Origin: Bhargavaea sp. CC-171006
GTDB lineage: Bacteria > Bacillota > Bacilli > Bacillales_A > Planococcaceae
DNA: 64,000 nt
Reading direction: 5' to 3'
NCBI RefSeq assembly: GCF_009761675.1
Contig: NZ_QUZH01000002.1
Location: forward strand, 1-64,000
Part shown: positions 1 to 7,760 of the stretch, piece by piece
Numbering within the stretch: position 1 is the first letter of the stretch
How the letters are laid out: the number at the start of each line of letters is the position of its first letter
Notes under the pieces: generated by a model
Seen by the model: the letters and a program-made list of their open reading frames with translations, nothing else
Databases searched by the model: none
What the model was told of the DNA's origin: nothing
Made by a program: the position numbers and the translations under genes

Positions 1-63
1 GATTTTCAGGAATAGAAAAAACTGCAGACCAAGGAGTAGTTCACTCACTTTGTCTACAGTCTG

Positions 64-90
64 GGATGCCTTGTTTGGCATCCTTTTTGT
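64..90 (+). terminator. rho-independent terminator of an upstream gene
   Basis: A 7-bp perfect stem (GGATGCC/GGCATCC, 64-70 and 77-83) with a 6-nt loop is followed by five T. It presumably ends a gene lying left of the window; no start or domain of that gene is visible here. Confidence 0.8.
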
Positions 91-328
91 GTTTTTCGGA
101 GACGGGGCAGGGCGATTCATGTATAATCGCTACAACCGAATGACGATTCCTGATTTTCTGGAGCAGTCTTTCGTGACATCCCCTCCCAGAGAACCAAGAC
201 TATAGAACGATTTCGACAAAATTCGAAACTATTCGCAACAGGGGACGGTAATATTGATATTCTATAAATAGTTAGTTGAAGATTAATCGGACCGTGCCGA
301 TTCGGCCGGCCGGAAACGGAGGAACGTT
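91..328. other. intergenic region upstream of the carbonic-anhydrase-like gene
   Basis: No convincing gene is visible in this stretch. It holds a perfect match to the Spo0A/0A box at 212-220 and AT-rich sequence at 249-285 that may contain the promoter, but no clean -35/-10 pair. A 28-codon frame at 119-205 has only a weak ribosome binding site and is not called. Confidence 0.5.
212..220 (-). promoter_or_regulatory. candidate Spo0A box
   Basis: The minus strand reads TTTGTCGAA, an exact match to the 0A-box consensus TTTGTCRAA, 109 nt before the start of the carbonic-anhydrase-like gene. A nine-base motif of this degeneracy is expected about once by chance in a window this size, so this is only a candidate. 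Confidence 0.3.
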
Positions 329-739
329 ATGGCGAAGAATGAATTTGTAACCGCAATCAATTGCATGGACGGCCGTGTTCAGGAACCGGTCATGAACTGG
401 ATGAAACAGCGCTACGATGCCCTTTATGTGGATATGATTACAGAAGCCGGCCCAAACAAACTGCTTCGTAGTGATAATAAAGTGCTGATTGAAAATATCT
501 ACGATCGTGTCCGGGTATCTACGGACCGTCACGGTTCAGAATATATCGCCATTGCAGGACATTATGACTGTGCCGGTTACCCCGTAAGCGCGGAAAAGAA
601 AAAAGGAAAGATCATGGACTCTGTGGAACTCATCGAATCATGGAACCTCGGATTCAAGGAGATCGCCGGGCTCTACATTAATGACAAATGGGAAGTTGAG
701 GTTGTCTGCATCAAGTCCGACAATCCCATCGAGGCTTAA
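329..739 (+). CDS. mini beta-carbonic-anhydrase-like protein
   Basis: This 136-residue protein keeps the zinc-site signature of beta-carbonic anhydrases: C12-x-D14-x-R16 near the N terminus and H78-x-x-C81 (HYDC) in the middle. Classical beta enzymes are about 190-220 residues, so it is a reduced form; whether it hydrates CO2 cannot be told from sequence. The start has a good site (GGAGGAACGTT-ATG). It is cytoplasmic, with no signal peptide. The next gene begins 25 nt downstream, so the two may be cotranscribed. Confident on fold, not on activity. Confidence 0.75.
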   Translation: MAKNEFVTAINCMDGRVQEPVMNWMKQRYDALYVDMITEAGPNKLLRSDNKVLIENIYDRVRVSTDRHGSEYIAIAGHYDCAGYPVSAEKKKGKIMDSVELIESWNLGFKEIAGLYINDKWEVEVVCIKSDNPIEA

Positions 740-764
740 TCCGGAACTAAAGGCAGGATTCTGT

Positions 765-1118
765 ATGAAAGAACTCGCAAATCATATCCTGAAGCTTGAG
801 CAGGAACTATTGGACAACTCAGTCAGAAAGGATCCGGCCAGGTTCGGCCCGTTGCTCGACGAGTGCTTTTTTGAATTTGGACAGTCTGGGAGACGGTTTT
901 CAAAGGCAGATTGTCTGGCGGATGGGACGCTTGGAAGCGTCGACCTTCGCATCAGCCACTTTGGCCTGCATCCGATCGGTGAAGGTTCTGTCCTGGCTGT
1001 TTACCGGACAGAAGACCGGGAAACCGGAAAAACGGCAAACCGAAGCTCAATCTGGAAGTCCGATGGCATCTGCTGGAAGATGATCTTTCACCAGGGGACA
1101 CCGGTTCCAAACGAGTAA
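765..1118 (+). CDS. DUF4440 / SnoaL-like (NTF2-fold) protein
   Basis: A 117-residue cytoplasmic protein. The layout of an N-terminal helix (MKELANHILKLEQELL), a central FGQSGRRFSK segment and C-terminal strands ending IWKMIFHQGTPV-like matches DUF4440 proteins of the NTF2 superfamily, a fold used by small-molecule enzymes and binding proteins. The substrate is unknown. The open frame extends 84 nt upstream into the previous gene, but ATG 765 is the better start because it lies after that gene's stop and the encoded N terminus fits the family. It is probably cotranscribed with the carbonic-anhydrase-like gene. Confidence 0.7.
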   Translation: MKELANHILKLEQELLDNSVRKDPARFGPLLDECFFEFGQSGRRFSKADCLADGTLGSVDLRISHFGLHPIGEGSVLAVYRTEDRETGKTANRSSIWKSDGICWKMIFHQGTPVPNE

Positions 1119-1275
1119 AGAAGTGGCGGATTCGTGAAAAAATCATCATCATCAGGGCCTCCATACACAAATTTATCAGAGAGTATCTGTCACAAAATCC
1201 GGGTATGGGGTACAATGAAGAATGAGGGGTTACGCCCGGATGAAGTAATTGAATTGGTGTTAAGGAGGAACTGCC

Positions 1276-1377
1276 TTGAATTACCTGGGAGATACTTTAC
1301 TTCCGATTCTGATCATCGTATCGATCGTTGCATTTATCGGCATTATCGGTCTCGGAATCATGAAAAACTGGCGCTAA
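1276..1377 (+). CDS. 33-residue single-span membrane protein
   Basis: This short frame starts with TTG behind a strong site (TAAGGAGGAACTGCC-TTG). It encodes a short polar N terminus (MNYLGD), about 22 hydrophobic residues rich in Ile and Gly, and a basic tail (MKNWR), typical of a small inner-membrane peptide. A strong terminator begins 14 nt after the stop, consistent with an independent transcript. I do not recognise a family; the charge pattern resembles both regulatory membrane peptides and type I toxins, and no antisense RNA is evident. A 100-codon frame overlapping it in another phase has no good start signal. Confidence 0.6.
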   Translation: MNYLGDTLLPILIIVSIVAFIGIIGLGIMKNWR

Positions 1378-1390
1378 TCAGGCAACAAAA

Positions 1391-1427
1391 AACGGGAGCT
1401 GCGGATTCAATCTGCAGCTCCCGTTTT
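1391..1427. terminator. bidirectional terminator
   Basis: A 12-bp stem (1391-1402 with 1414-1425, AACGGGAGCTGC and its complement) is flanked by A-rich sequence on the left and T on the right. It serves the small membrane gene on the plus strand and uspA on the minus strand. Confidence 0.85.
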
Positions 1428-1444
1428 CATATCTGAAAAAGAAG

Positions 1445-1861
1445 TCATTTGATGATCATCACCGGACAGTCGGAACGTTTCATGACTTTGTGGCTGACAC
1501 TGCCGAGAACCATTTCCTGCAGAGGATTCAGGCCGCGGCTTCCGATGATGACCAGATCAAATGAATGGGCGTTGGCATGGGAAACAATCGCCGGTCCCGG
1601 TTCACCATGAAGGATATTCACTTCGTAGGGGATTTGTCTTGTTTTCAGCAACTCTTCAGCCGGGAGGAGACGCTGTCGCCTCTGCATCTCCAGGTCGGAA
1701 CGTCCCTTGGCATGCAGGACGGCGTCTTTGGCTTTTGAGAAATCGGCCACATAGGCAATTTCCACAGCGCCATTCATCGCTTCCGCAAGTGCGGCGGCAT
1801 GTTTGGCGGCACGGATCGAATGGTCTGAACCGTCCACCGCCAAAAGTATTCGCTTATACAT
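1445..1861 (-). CDS. universal stress protein, UspA family
   Basis: A 138-residue Rossmann-like stress protein. The N-terminal strand-loop ILLAVDGSDHS and the C-terminal nucleotide-binding motif GSRGLNPLQEMVLGSVS (G-x2-G-x9-G-S) indicate the ATP-binding subclass. The start is set at ATG 1861 because the GAGGAGG site lies at proper distance from it; an in-frame TTG two codons upstream is too close. It is monocistronic between a bidirectional terminator and the divergent region before fetB. Its cellular role is stress survival in general terms only. Confidence 0.9.
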   Translation of the reverse strand: MYKRILLAVDGSDHSIRAAKHAAALAEAMNGAVEIAYVADFSKAKDAVLHAKGRSDLEMQRRQRLLPAEELLKTRQIPYEVNILHGEPGPAIVSHANAHSFDLVIIGSRGLNPLQEMVLGSVSHKVMKRSDCPVMIIK

Positions 1862-2005
1862 ACTCAATCTCCTCCTCTGTCACTGGCAGACCTGCTTCTA
1901 TTTATATTCCCCAAAATTTTACACTTCACGCAGGAAGATCCCCTATATGAAAGAGGTTCTGCCCATGCAAAGGTAAAGCCTTCCAACGGTGCTGAAGCAA
2001 TGGTT

Positions 2006-2764
2006 TCAGTTACTTGTCTGCCGGATCATCTGCATCCGTTCATTGAACAGTGCCGGATAGGAAAGAAAGCCGAGAAGAATGCTTGAAACGACAGCAGTTG
2101 TCAGAAGCAGGAACAGGATCAGGAGCTGGAACTGGACAGCCTGAACCGGATCGGCGCCTGCAATGATTTGTCCGCTCATCATGCCGGGCAACTGGACAAG
2201 CCCCATCGTCTTCTGGCTTTCAATGGTGGGGATGGTACTTGCCTTAATGGAATCCGTCAGTTGCGTATGGACAGCCTGTTTCGGGGTGCCGCCAAGGGAA
2301 AGGATCAATTCCGTCCGGTTCCGGTGGGCTTCCATCTCCGAAGTGAAGCGGTTGAGGAAGAGAATAGAGAGTACCATGGAATTGCCTACAACCATCCCGC
2401 TGATCGGAATTATATATTGGGCGGTCGCCGGTACGATGCCGAAGCCGAGCAGAATTCCTTGTGTAAGAACTTCTACCGCAATAATCGTCACAGTGATCTT
2501 CGGCAAAATGCCCGGAATGGCTTTTCCTTTCTTTGATGCATTATGGACTGCGGCGAAAATCATCAGACCGATCATCAGCAAAATATAGATATGGCTGTCA
2601 GAGTCGAAAACGAACTTCAGGATGTAGCCGACGGCAAACAGTTGGATGATTGACCGGACCGTTGCAATAATCGTGTCTTTCTCAAGTCCGAGATTCAGAG
2701 TTCGGGAAAGCAGCAGGGGAATCAGGACGAAAATGAGAGTCAGTGAAAGAGCGATCGGGCTCAT
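2006..2764 (-). CDS. fetB: FetB-type ABC transporter permease (iron export, UPF0014)
   Basis: A 252-residue polytopic membrane protein with about seven hydrophobic segments and the UPF0014/FetB family core: the VGNSMVLSILFLNR segment, the ELILSLGGTPKQA coupling region and LPGMMSGQIIAGADP. In E. coli FetB works with FetA to export iron and lowers sensitivity to peroxide. It overlaps the end of fetA by 4 nt (ATGA type), so the two are translationally coupled. Function as an iron exporter is by family only. Confidence 0.85.
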   Translation of the reverse strand: MSPIALSLTLIFVLIPLLLSRTLNLGLEKDTIIATVRSIIQLFAVGYILKFVFDSDSHIYILLMIGLMIFAAVHNASKKGKAIPGILPKITVTIIAVEVLTQGILLGFGIVPATAQYIIPISGMVVGNSMVLSILFLNRFTSEMEAHRNRTELILSLGGTPKQAVHTQLTDSIKASTIPTIESQKTMGLVQLPGMMSGQIIAGADPVQAVQFQLLILFLLLTTAVVSSILLGFLSYPALFNERMQMIRQTSN

Positions 2765-3489
2765 TGCAGTTCCCCCCTTACAAATCGGCGGACCCGCTCA
2801 TCTGAAGGATCTTCCAAGATCCGGCTTTCACCGGTCTCGATCAGTTCTCCGGCAATCAGTACCCAAGTGTAATCGCCGATTGAGATGGCCTGTTCAAGAT
2901 TGTGGGTGATCCAGATGATTGTCGTGCCATATTTCTCGTTGATCTGAGTGATGAGTGATTCGATTTCTCGCCGCGAACCACGGTCAAGGGCTGAGGTGAT
3001 TTCGTCCATCAGCAGAATATCGGAGTGGTTGACCAGTGTCCGTGCAATCGACACTTTTTGCCGCTGACCGCCGGAAAGTTCGGTTGCTTTTTTATGAAGA
3101 TAATCACTCGAGAGACCGACATCCCCAAGCCAGGAAACGGCATCTGACTCGGAAAGTTCCATTTTCTGAAGCCGAAGCGGCAGGGCAAGATTGTCATAAA
3201 CGGACCCGTTCACCATCGGCGCATCCTGGAGGGCCATTCCGACCTTGCGCCTGAGTGCAGTCGGCTCCATGGATCCGACAGGCTCACCTTGCACAAGTAT
3301 TTCTCCGGAATCAGCGGAGAGGAGGCCATTGCATAATTTAAGGACGGTCGTTTTTCCCGCGCCGGAGGGACCGACCAATGTTGTGATCCGTCCGGCAGGA
3401 AATGAACCGGTGATCGGTCCGACGATCGGTTTCCCGTCAATCGAATATCTGACATCCTTAAAGTGGATGGCAGGTTCATATGTTGTCAC
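2761..3489 (-). CDS. fetA: FetA-type ABC transporter ATP-binding protein
   Basis: A 242-residue ATPase with Walker A GPSGAGKT (40-47), signature LSGGQ (138-142), Walker B ILLMDE (158-163) and the switch histidine in WITHN (H196). It is the energising partner of the FetB-type permease that it overlaps by 4 nt. Translation starts at GTG 3489 behind AGGAG with 9-nt spacing. The promoter region carries a near-perfect PerR box (3513-3527) over the putative -10, suggesting induction by peroxide or when PerR is inactive. Confidence 0.88.
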   Translation of the reverse strand: MTTYEPAIHFKDVRYSIDGKPIVGPITGSFPAGRITTLVGPSGAGKTTVLKLCNGLLSADSGEILVQGEPVGSMEPTALRRKVGMALQDAPMVNGSVYDNLALPLRLQKMELSESDAVSWLGDVGLSSDYLHKKATELSGGQRQKVSIARTLVNHSDILLMDEITSALDRGSRREIESLITQINEKYGTTIIWITHNLEQAISIGDYTWVLIAGELIETGESRILEDPSDERVRRFVRGELQ

Positions 3490-3512
3490 TTGGCATCGCT
3501 CCTGAGACTAAA

Positions 3513-3527
3513 TTAGAATAATTATAA
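3513..3527 (-). promoter_or_regulatory. candidate PerR box over the fetAB -10
   Basis: The plus strand reads TTAGAATAATTATAA, which differs from the PerR consensus TTATAATNATTATAA at one base. On the minus strand the box contains TATAAT (3521-3526), the likely -10 of fetAB, so a bound repressor would block the polymerase. It fits a Fur box less well. The -35 (TCTCCA) is weak. Confidence 0.6.
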
Positions 3528-3767
3528 TGTAGCATATATCCGTTGGAGATTAAACAGATAGCCATGGAAGGTGTCAAACCGACTGCCGCAATTTCTTCAT
3601 TCAAGGCTAGGGTTACGTCTTCGGTGCCTTCAGTTTCGTGACTCGTCCGGCTCGCATGAATGATGGAATTAACGCGATGACTGACGGAACAGACCGGAGA
3701 GATGATTTTCTCGGCTCGGATATGATTGCCGTACACACGATATGATTACCCTTCCGGTAGGCAATTA
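3528..3767. other. gap between fetA and the selU terminator
   Basis: No gene supported. An 86-codon minus-strand frame (3476-3736) has no ribosome binding site or recognisable motif. The right-hand part near 3528-3560 presumably holds the -35 region of fetAB. Confidence 0.5.
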
Positions 3768-3803
3768 AAAAGCAGGCGGAGAAAGGTCTCCAGCCTGCTT
3801 TTC
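3768..3803 (-). terminator. terminator after selU
   Basis: A stem AAAAGCAGGC/GCCTGCTTTT with internal GGA/TCC pairing closes the selD-selU transcript on the minus strand; the A-rich left side gives a U-run in that orientation, and it could also work on the plus strand. Confidence 0.75.
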
Positions 3804-3810
3804 TGTCTGT

Positions 3811-4893
3811 TTAAATTTTATCCTGCCCGGCAGCGGCTTCTCCTGCGGCAAGTTTCCTTCCGATGCGCTGGATATGCTGCCGGACTTTCCGGTAAGCGTC
3901 CTCCATATTGTCCGCATCGATAAAAATCTGTTGCTCATCGTTTTCATCCAGACCTGCTGAGTGTTCATAGCGCGGGTCATAGTAATATTCCAAAAGCAAC
4001 CTGAAGGCTTCCGGGAATCGGTTTGACTCAAGATGATCCCGGATCTCCTTGGCAATGGGAGTGTGGATCCTGCGCTCGATAATCGAGAAGGCTTCAAGAA
4101 ACTGATCTGGATAAGCTTCCGTATCGTAATCATTCAGGATATTCTGCACACGCTCTTCAATCGGCAGACGGAGGAACAGATGCAGACCTTCGTTTTTCTT
4201 GCGATCGAAAAACTCCGGAAGAACAGCTTTCCCGATTCTTCGGCTTTCCCCCTCGATGATGACATAAGGTGCATCTTCATACTTTTTCATGGCACCAACC
4301 AGGAGGGCATCAAACTTTTTCTGATTGCTTGGCTCCATGCCGATTGCACCGAAAATGGAACCCCGGTGGCCGGCCATTCCTTCCAGGTCCATGACGGGGA
4401 AGCCGTCTTTTTCCAGGCGGTGGAGAATCGCCGTTTTGCCGCCTCCCGTGTATCCGTTCAGCACGATGAGGGGCGGATGGAATTCAGCTTTCTCAAGCTC
4501 AGAAACCACCCACTGGCGATAGGTGCGGATGCCGCCGATCAGTCTGCTGGCCCGAAGTCCCATCAGATCGGTCATTGTGGCGGCCGTTTTGCTCCGCATG
4601 CCGCCGCGCCAGCAAAAAACAGTGAACGGACGGTCCAGGCTGCGGAATTCATCTACGTATTCAGGAAGTTTGGCGGAGAAGATTTCAAGGCCGCGTTTCA
4701 TCGCGGCCTGTTGGCCTTCCTGCTTGTAAATCGTGCCGACTTCCGCCCGCTCCTCGTTGTCGAAAATCGGAATGTTGATGGCGCCGGGCATTGTGCCTTC
4801 AGCGTATTCTTTCGGGGAGCGCACATCCACAAGGGCGTGATTCCCGTGTTGCCTGAGCTTAAATAATTCGTCGAGTGAGAGTTCTCGCTTCAT
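3811..4893 (-). CDS. selU: tRNA 2-selenouridine synthase (MnmH/SelU)
   Basis: A 360-residue enzyme that replaces sulfur by selenium in the wobble 2-thiouridine of Lys, Glu and Gln tRNAs using selenophosphate. The N-terminal rhodanese domain has its catalytic cysteine C94 in FCWRGGMRS; a P-loop GYTGGGKT (147-154) starts the C-terminal nucleotide-binding domain. Length and domain order match E. coli YbbB. It follows selD by 25 nt on the same strand, so substrate supply and use are encoded together. Confidence 0.93.
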   Translation of the reverse strand: MKRELSLDELFKLRQHGNHALVDVRSPKEYAEGTMPGAINIPIFDNEERAEVGTIYKQEGQQAAMKRGLEIFSAKLPEYVDEFRSLDRPFTVFCWRGGMRSKTAATMTDLMGLRASRLIGGIRTYRQWVVSELEKAEFHPPLIVLNGYTGGGKTAILHRLEKDGFPVMDLEGMAGHRGSIFGAIGMEPSNQKKFDALLVGAMKKYEDAPYVIIEGESRRIGKAVLPEFFDRKKNEGLHLFLRLPIEERVQNILNDYDTEAYPDQFLEAFSIIERRIHTPIAKEIRDHLESNRFPEAFRLLLEYYYDPRYEHSAGLDENDEQQIFIDADNMEDAYRKVRQHIQRIGRKLAAGEAAAGQDKI

Positions 4894-4918
4894 GGTTCAT
4901 CTCTTTCCTTTTAGTGGC

Positions 4919-5959
4919 TTACAGGACCCGGATGGTTCCTGCGTTTTCTTCAGTCACTTCGCCGATGATATGGGCGTCAACGCCGTTTTCCCGGAGGGCT
5001 CCCAGTAATCCTTCAGCCTGGCCGCCGTCGACGGCGGCGAGGAGTCCGCCCGAGGTGACCGCGTCGCAGAGGATCCACTGTGAAGTCTCATCCATCGTGT
5101 CCGGATAAGTGATGTTGTCCGCCACGTGGGCATGATTGTTTTTTGTACCGCCCGGAACAGCGCCCTGTTCGGCGAGTTCTCGCGTGCGGGGGAGGACAGG
5201 GACATCATTGGAGCGGATGACGAGTCCTGTTCCGCTTCCTTGTGCCATTTCCGTTGCATGGCCGAGGAGTCCGAAACCGGTCACGTCGGTGGTGGCATGC
5301 ACGTCGTAATCGTTCATCGTCTCGGCGGCGGTTTTATTGAGCGTGGTCATCACGTTCGTCACTTCCCGGACATCATCTTCCGATAGAAGGTCTCGCTTTA
5401 GCGCGGTCGTATAGATGCCGACACCGATCGGTTTTGTCAATATAAGTTTGTCCCCGGGCTTTGCTCCTGCATTCGTCCGTACTTTGGACGGATGGATCGT
5501 GCCGGTGACAGCCAGTCCGTATTTTGGTTCCTGATCATCGATCGAATGTCCGCCGACCAAAGTGACTCCGGCCTCTTTCATTTTATCCGCCGCGCCGCGC
5601 AGGATATCGGCAAGGATCTTCTTGTCGAGGTTGCCGATCGGGAAAGCCACGATGTTCAGTGCCGTGACAGGTGTGCCTCCCATTGCATAAATGTCGCTGA
5701 TTGCATTGGTTGCGGCGATCTGTCCGAAGTCGTAAGGGTCATCGACGATCGGTGTGAAAAAGTCGGTTGTCTGAACAAGTGCAAGGTCATCTGTGAGTTG
5801 GTAGACACCTGCATCATCACTTGTGTCGAGGCCTACAAGAAGATTCGGGTCCGGAACTGCTGCAGGCAGTTCCCTGAGCACGCCCGCCAGATCTGCAGGC
5901 CCGATTTTGCATCCGCATCCGCCTTTTTTGGTCAGTGTAGTCAATTTGATTGAAGCCAT
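4919..5959 (-). CDS. selD: selenide, water dikinase (SelD), cysteine form
   Basis: A 346-residue ATP-dependent enzyme making selenophosphate from selenide. The active-site loop near the N terminus is GGCGCKIG, with C15 in the place of the catalytic Cys/Sec and K18 as the essential lysine, so it is not a selenoprotein itself. The AIRS-type core shows DDAG, GGHSIDD and TDVTGFGLLGHA. The start at ATG 5959 is chosen over an ATG 13 codons upstream, which lacks a ribosome binding site and adds a charged tail unknown in the family. First gene of the selD-selU unit. Confidence 0.93.
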   Translation of the reverse strand: MASIKLTTLTKKGGCGCKIGPADLAGVLRELPAAVPDPNLLVGLDTSDDAGVYQLTDDLALVQTTDFFTPIVDDPYDFGQIAATNAISDIYAMGGTPVTALNIVAFPIGNLDKKILADILRGAADKMKEAGVTLVGGHSIDDQEPKYGLAVTGTIHPSKVRTNAGAKPGDKLILTKPIGVGIYTTALKRDLLSEDDVREVTNVMTTLNKTAAETMNDYDVHATTDVTGFGLLGHATEMAQGSGTGLVIRSNDVPVLPRTRELAEQGAVPGGTKNNHAHVADNITYPDTMDETSQWILCDAVTSGGLLAAVDGGQAEGLLGALRENGVDAHIIGEVTEENAGTIRVL

Positions 5960-6042
5960 ATCATCCCGGCCTTTCTTTGCCAAGTCTTTTCTTCCCATGA
6001 TATCATATTGTCCCTTGGCGGTAGAGGAGCGACGCTTCGGGA

Positions 6043-6071
6043 TTCATATTGCTAGGAGAAAATGGTATACT
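6043..6071 (+). promoter_or_regulatory. extended -10 promoter for the yeeI-like gene
   Basis: TTCATA (6043-6048), 17-nt spacer, TATACT (6066-6071) preceded by TGG (extended -10). Transcription would begin about 38 nt before ATG 6115. Confidence 0.6.
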
Positions 6072-6114
6072 GTATTATTGCAGAGAGTTTAAATCCGAAA
6101 GAGAGTGGATTTTA

Positions 6115-6837
6115 ATGGGTCGTAAGTGGAACAACATTAAAGACAAAAAAGCTGCAAAAGACCAGAGCACCAGCCGGGTGAATGCAAAGTTCGGACGTGA
6201 AATCTACGTGGCCGCACGTCGCGGTGAACCGGATCCGGAATCCAACCAGGCACTGAAAATGGTGCTCGAACGTGCAAAAACCTATAACGTACCCAAGCAC
6301 ATCATCGACCGGGCCATCGATAAGGCAAAAGGCGGCTCCGACGAAAACTACGATGAATTCCGGTATGAAGGTTTCGGACCGGGCGGGTCGATGGTCATCG
6401 TCGATGCCCTGTCCAATAACGTCAACCGGACGGTATCGGAAGTGCGTGCGGCATTCGGAAAAAATGGCGGCAATATGGGAGTCGCCGGTTCGGTTTCCTA
6501 TATGTTCGACTCCACCGCTGTTTTCGGCATTGAAGGCAGAGGAGAGGAAGAGGTCCTCGAGATGCTGATGGAAGAGGACATTGAAGTCCGTGACGTGTTT
6601 GAGGAAGAGGGCAGTGTGATTGTCTACGCTGAGCCTGAGGATTTCCACGCAGTTCAGGAGGCCTTCAAGAAAAACGGCATTTCGGAATTCCAGGTGGCGG
6701 AACTCAGTATGCTGCCGCAGACGGAAGTCTCTCTTGGAGAAGAGGATCAGGCCCAGTTCGAAAAGATGATTGACGTGCTCGATGACCTTGAAGATGTTCA
6801 GCAGGTTTATCACAATGTCGACCTCGGCGATGAATGA
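6115..6837 (+). CDS. YebC/PmpR family protein, YeeI type
   Basis: A 240-residue member of the YebC/PmpR family, annotated either as DNA-binding regulators or as ribosome-associated factors that relieve stalling. The start [16 protein letters not shown] is that of the short-N-terminus YeeI subgroup, unlike the MAGHSKW start of typical YebC. The family signature GFGPGG and [10 protein letters not shown] are present. ATG 6115 follows GAAAGAGAG; the open frame reaches 66 nt further without a site. Monocistronic, with its own promoter and terminator. DNA or ribosome target not predictable. Confidence 0.9.
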   Translation: MGRKWNNIKDKKAAKDQSTSRVNAKFGREIYVAARRGEPDPESNQALKMVLERAKTYNVPKHIIDRAIDKAKGGSDENYDEFRYEGFGPGGSMVIVDALSNNVNRTVSEVRAAFGKNGGNMGVAGSVSYMFDSTAVFGIEGRGEEEVLEMLMEEDIEVRDVFEEEGSVIVYAEPEDFHAVQEAFKKNGISEFQVAELSMLPQTEVSLGEEDQAQFEKMIDVLDDLEDVQQVYHNVDLGDE

Positions 6838-6853
6838 TGAAATGACTGGCATG

Positions 6854-6880
6854 CCCGCCTTCCAAGGAAGGCGGGTTTTT
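6854..6880 (+). terminator. terminator of the yeeI-like gene
   Basis: A stem CCCGCCTTCC (6854-6863) with GGAAGGCGGG (6866-6875) is followed by TTTTT. It sits 16 nt after the stop codon. Confidence 0.85.
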
Positions 6881-6899
6881 GCATGGGAGGGGCACCGGT

Positions 6900-7676
6900 A
6901 TGAAATTTGTTTCCTGGAATGTAAATGGCCTGAGGGCCTGTGTGAAAAAAGGATTTTTGGATTATTTCAATGAAGTGGATGCCGATGTCTTCTGTGTGCA
7001 GGAGACCAAGCTGCAGGAGGGCCAGATCGACCTTGAGCTGGACGGCTACCATCAGTATTGGAACTATGCGGTGAAAAAGGGCTACTCCGGCACCGCGGTG
7101 TTCACAAAACATGAGCCGCTGTCAGTCAGTTACGGCCTCGGCGACGAAGAGGGACAGGATGAAGGCAGAATCTTAACCCTTGAATTTCCGGCTTTCTATC
7201 TGATCACCGTCTATACGCCCAATTCCCAGCGGGATCTGGCACGGCTGCCGTTCCGTCTGGAATGGGAAGACCGATTCCTGGACCATATCGAACGGCTTGA
7301 TGAAGAAAAACCCGTGATTCTGTGCGGTGACCTGAATGTTGCCCACAGGGAGATCGATCTGAAAAATGCCAAGACGAATGTCGGCAATTCGGGCTTCACC
7401 TTCGAGGAGCGCAGGAAGATGACAGAACTGCTTGATGCGGGTTTCATTGATACGTTCCGGCATTTTCATCCTGACCGGACCGATGTTTATTCCTGGTGGT
7501 CGTATATGAACAAGGTCCGTGAACGGAATATCGGATGGCGGATAGATTATTTTCTTGCCTCGGAGCGTCTGGCACCGCTTTTGACAAACGCGGACATCCA
7601 CTGCGACATCATGGGAAGCGATCACTGTCCGATTGTCCTTGAAGCTGATCTCGGGCCGGACCGTGTATTGGCCTGA
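6900..7676 (+). CDS. exoA: exodeoxyribonuclease III / AP endonuclease
   Basis: A 258-residue endonuclease/exonuclease/phosphatase-fold DNA repair enzyme cleaving at abasic sites. The start MKFVSWNVNGLRA, the metal-binding glutamate in VQETKLQ, the GDLNVAH loop, WWSYM and the terminal GSDHCPI motif (catalytic Asp-His) are all intact. The length matches B. subtilis ExoA. ATG 6900 follows GGGAGGGGC; an in-frame ATG 7 codons upstream lies within the terminator tail. Apparently monocistronic. Confidence 0.94.
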   Translation: MKFVSWNVNGLRACVKKGFLDYFNEVDADVFCVQETKLQEGQIDLELDGYHQYWNYAVKKGYSGTAVFTKHEPLSVSYGLGDEEGQDEGRILTLEFPAFYLITVYTPNSQRDLARLPFRLEWEDRFLDHIERLDEEKPVILCGDLNVAHREIDLKNAKTNVGNSGFTFEERRKMTELLDAGFIDTFRHFHPDRTDVYSWWSYMNKVRERNIGWRIDYFLASERLAPLLTNADIHCDIMGSDHCPIVLEADLGPDRVLA

Positions 7677-7697
7677 ACGGTTTGGTGCAATCGAGAA

Positions 7698-7747
7698 GGA
7701 ATCCGGGTCCGTCCTGCCGAAAGAATGGCAGGATGGATTCTTTTTTT
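7698..7747 (+). terminator. terminator after exoA
   Basis: An imperfect stem (GAATCC and TCCTGCC on the left, GGCAGGA and GGATTC on the right) is followed by seven T. Confidence 0.7.
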
Positions 7748-7760
7748 GAGGGGGAGACCT

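Noticed and set aside
119-205. 28-codon frame MYNRYNRM...
   Set aside because: Weak ribosome binding site, no hydrophobic or domain pattern, and no neighbour context; likely chance.
1134-1436. 100-codon plus-strand frame
   Set aside because: No ribosome binding site, runs through the terminator, and overlaps in another phase the better supported 33-residue gene.
1868-1960. possible sigma-B promoter of uspA (GGGAAT-like -10 on the minus strand)
   Set aside because: No acceptable -35 at the right distance; general-stress control not supported.
3476-3736. 86-codon minus-strand frame upstream of fetA
   Set aside because: No start signal or motif; covers the fetAB promoter region.
6112-6852. 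246-codon minus-strand frame opposite the yeeI-like gene
   Set aside because: Histidine/phenylalanine-rich shadow of a conserved gene; no ribosome binding site.
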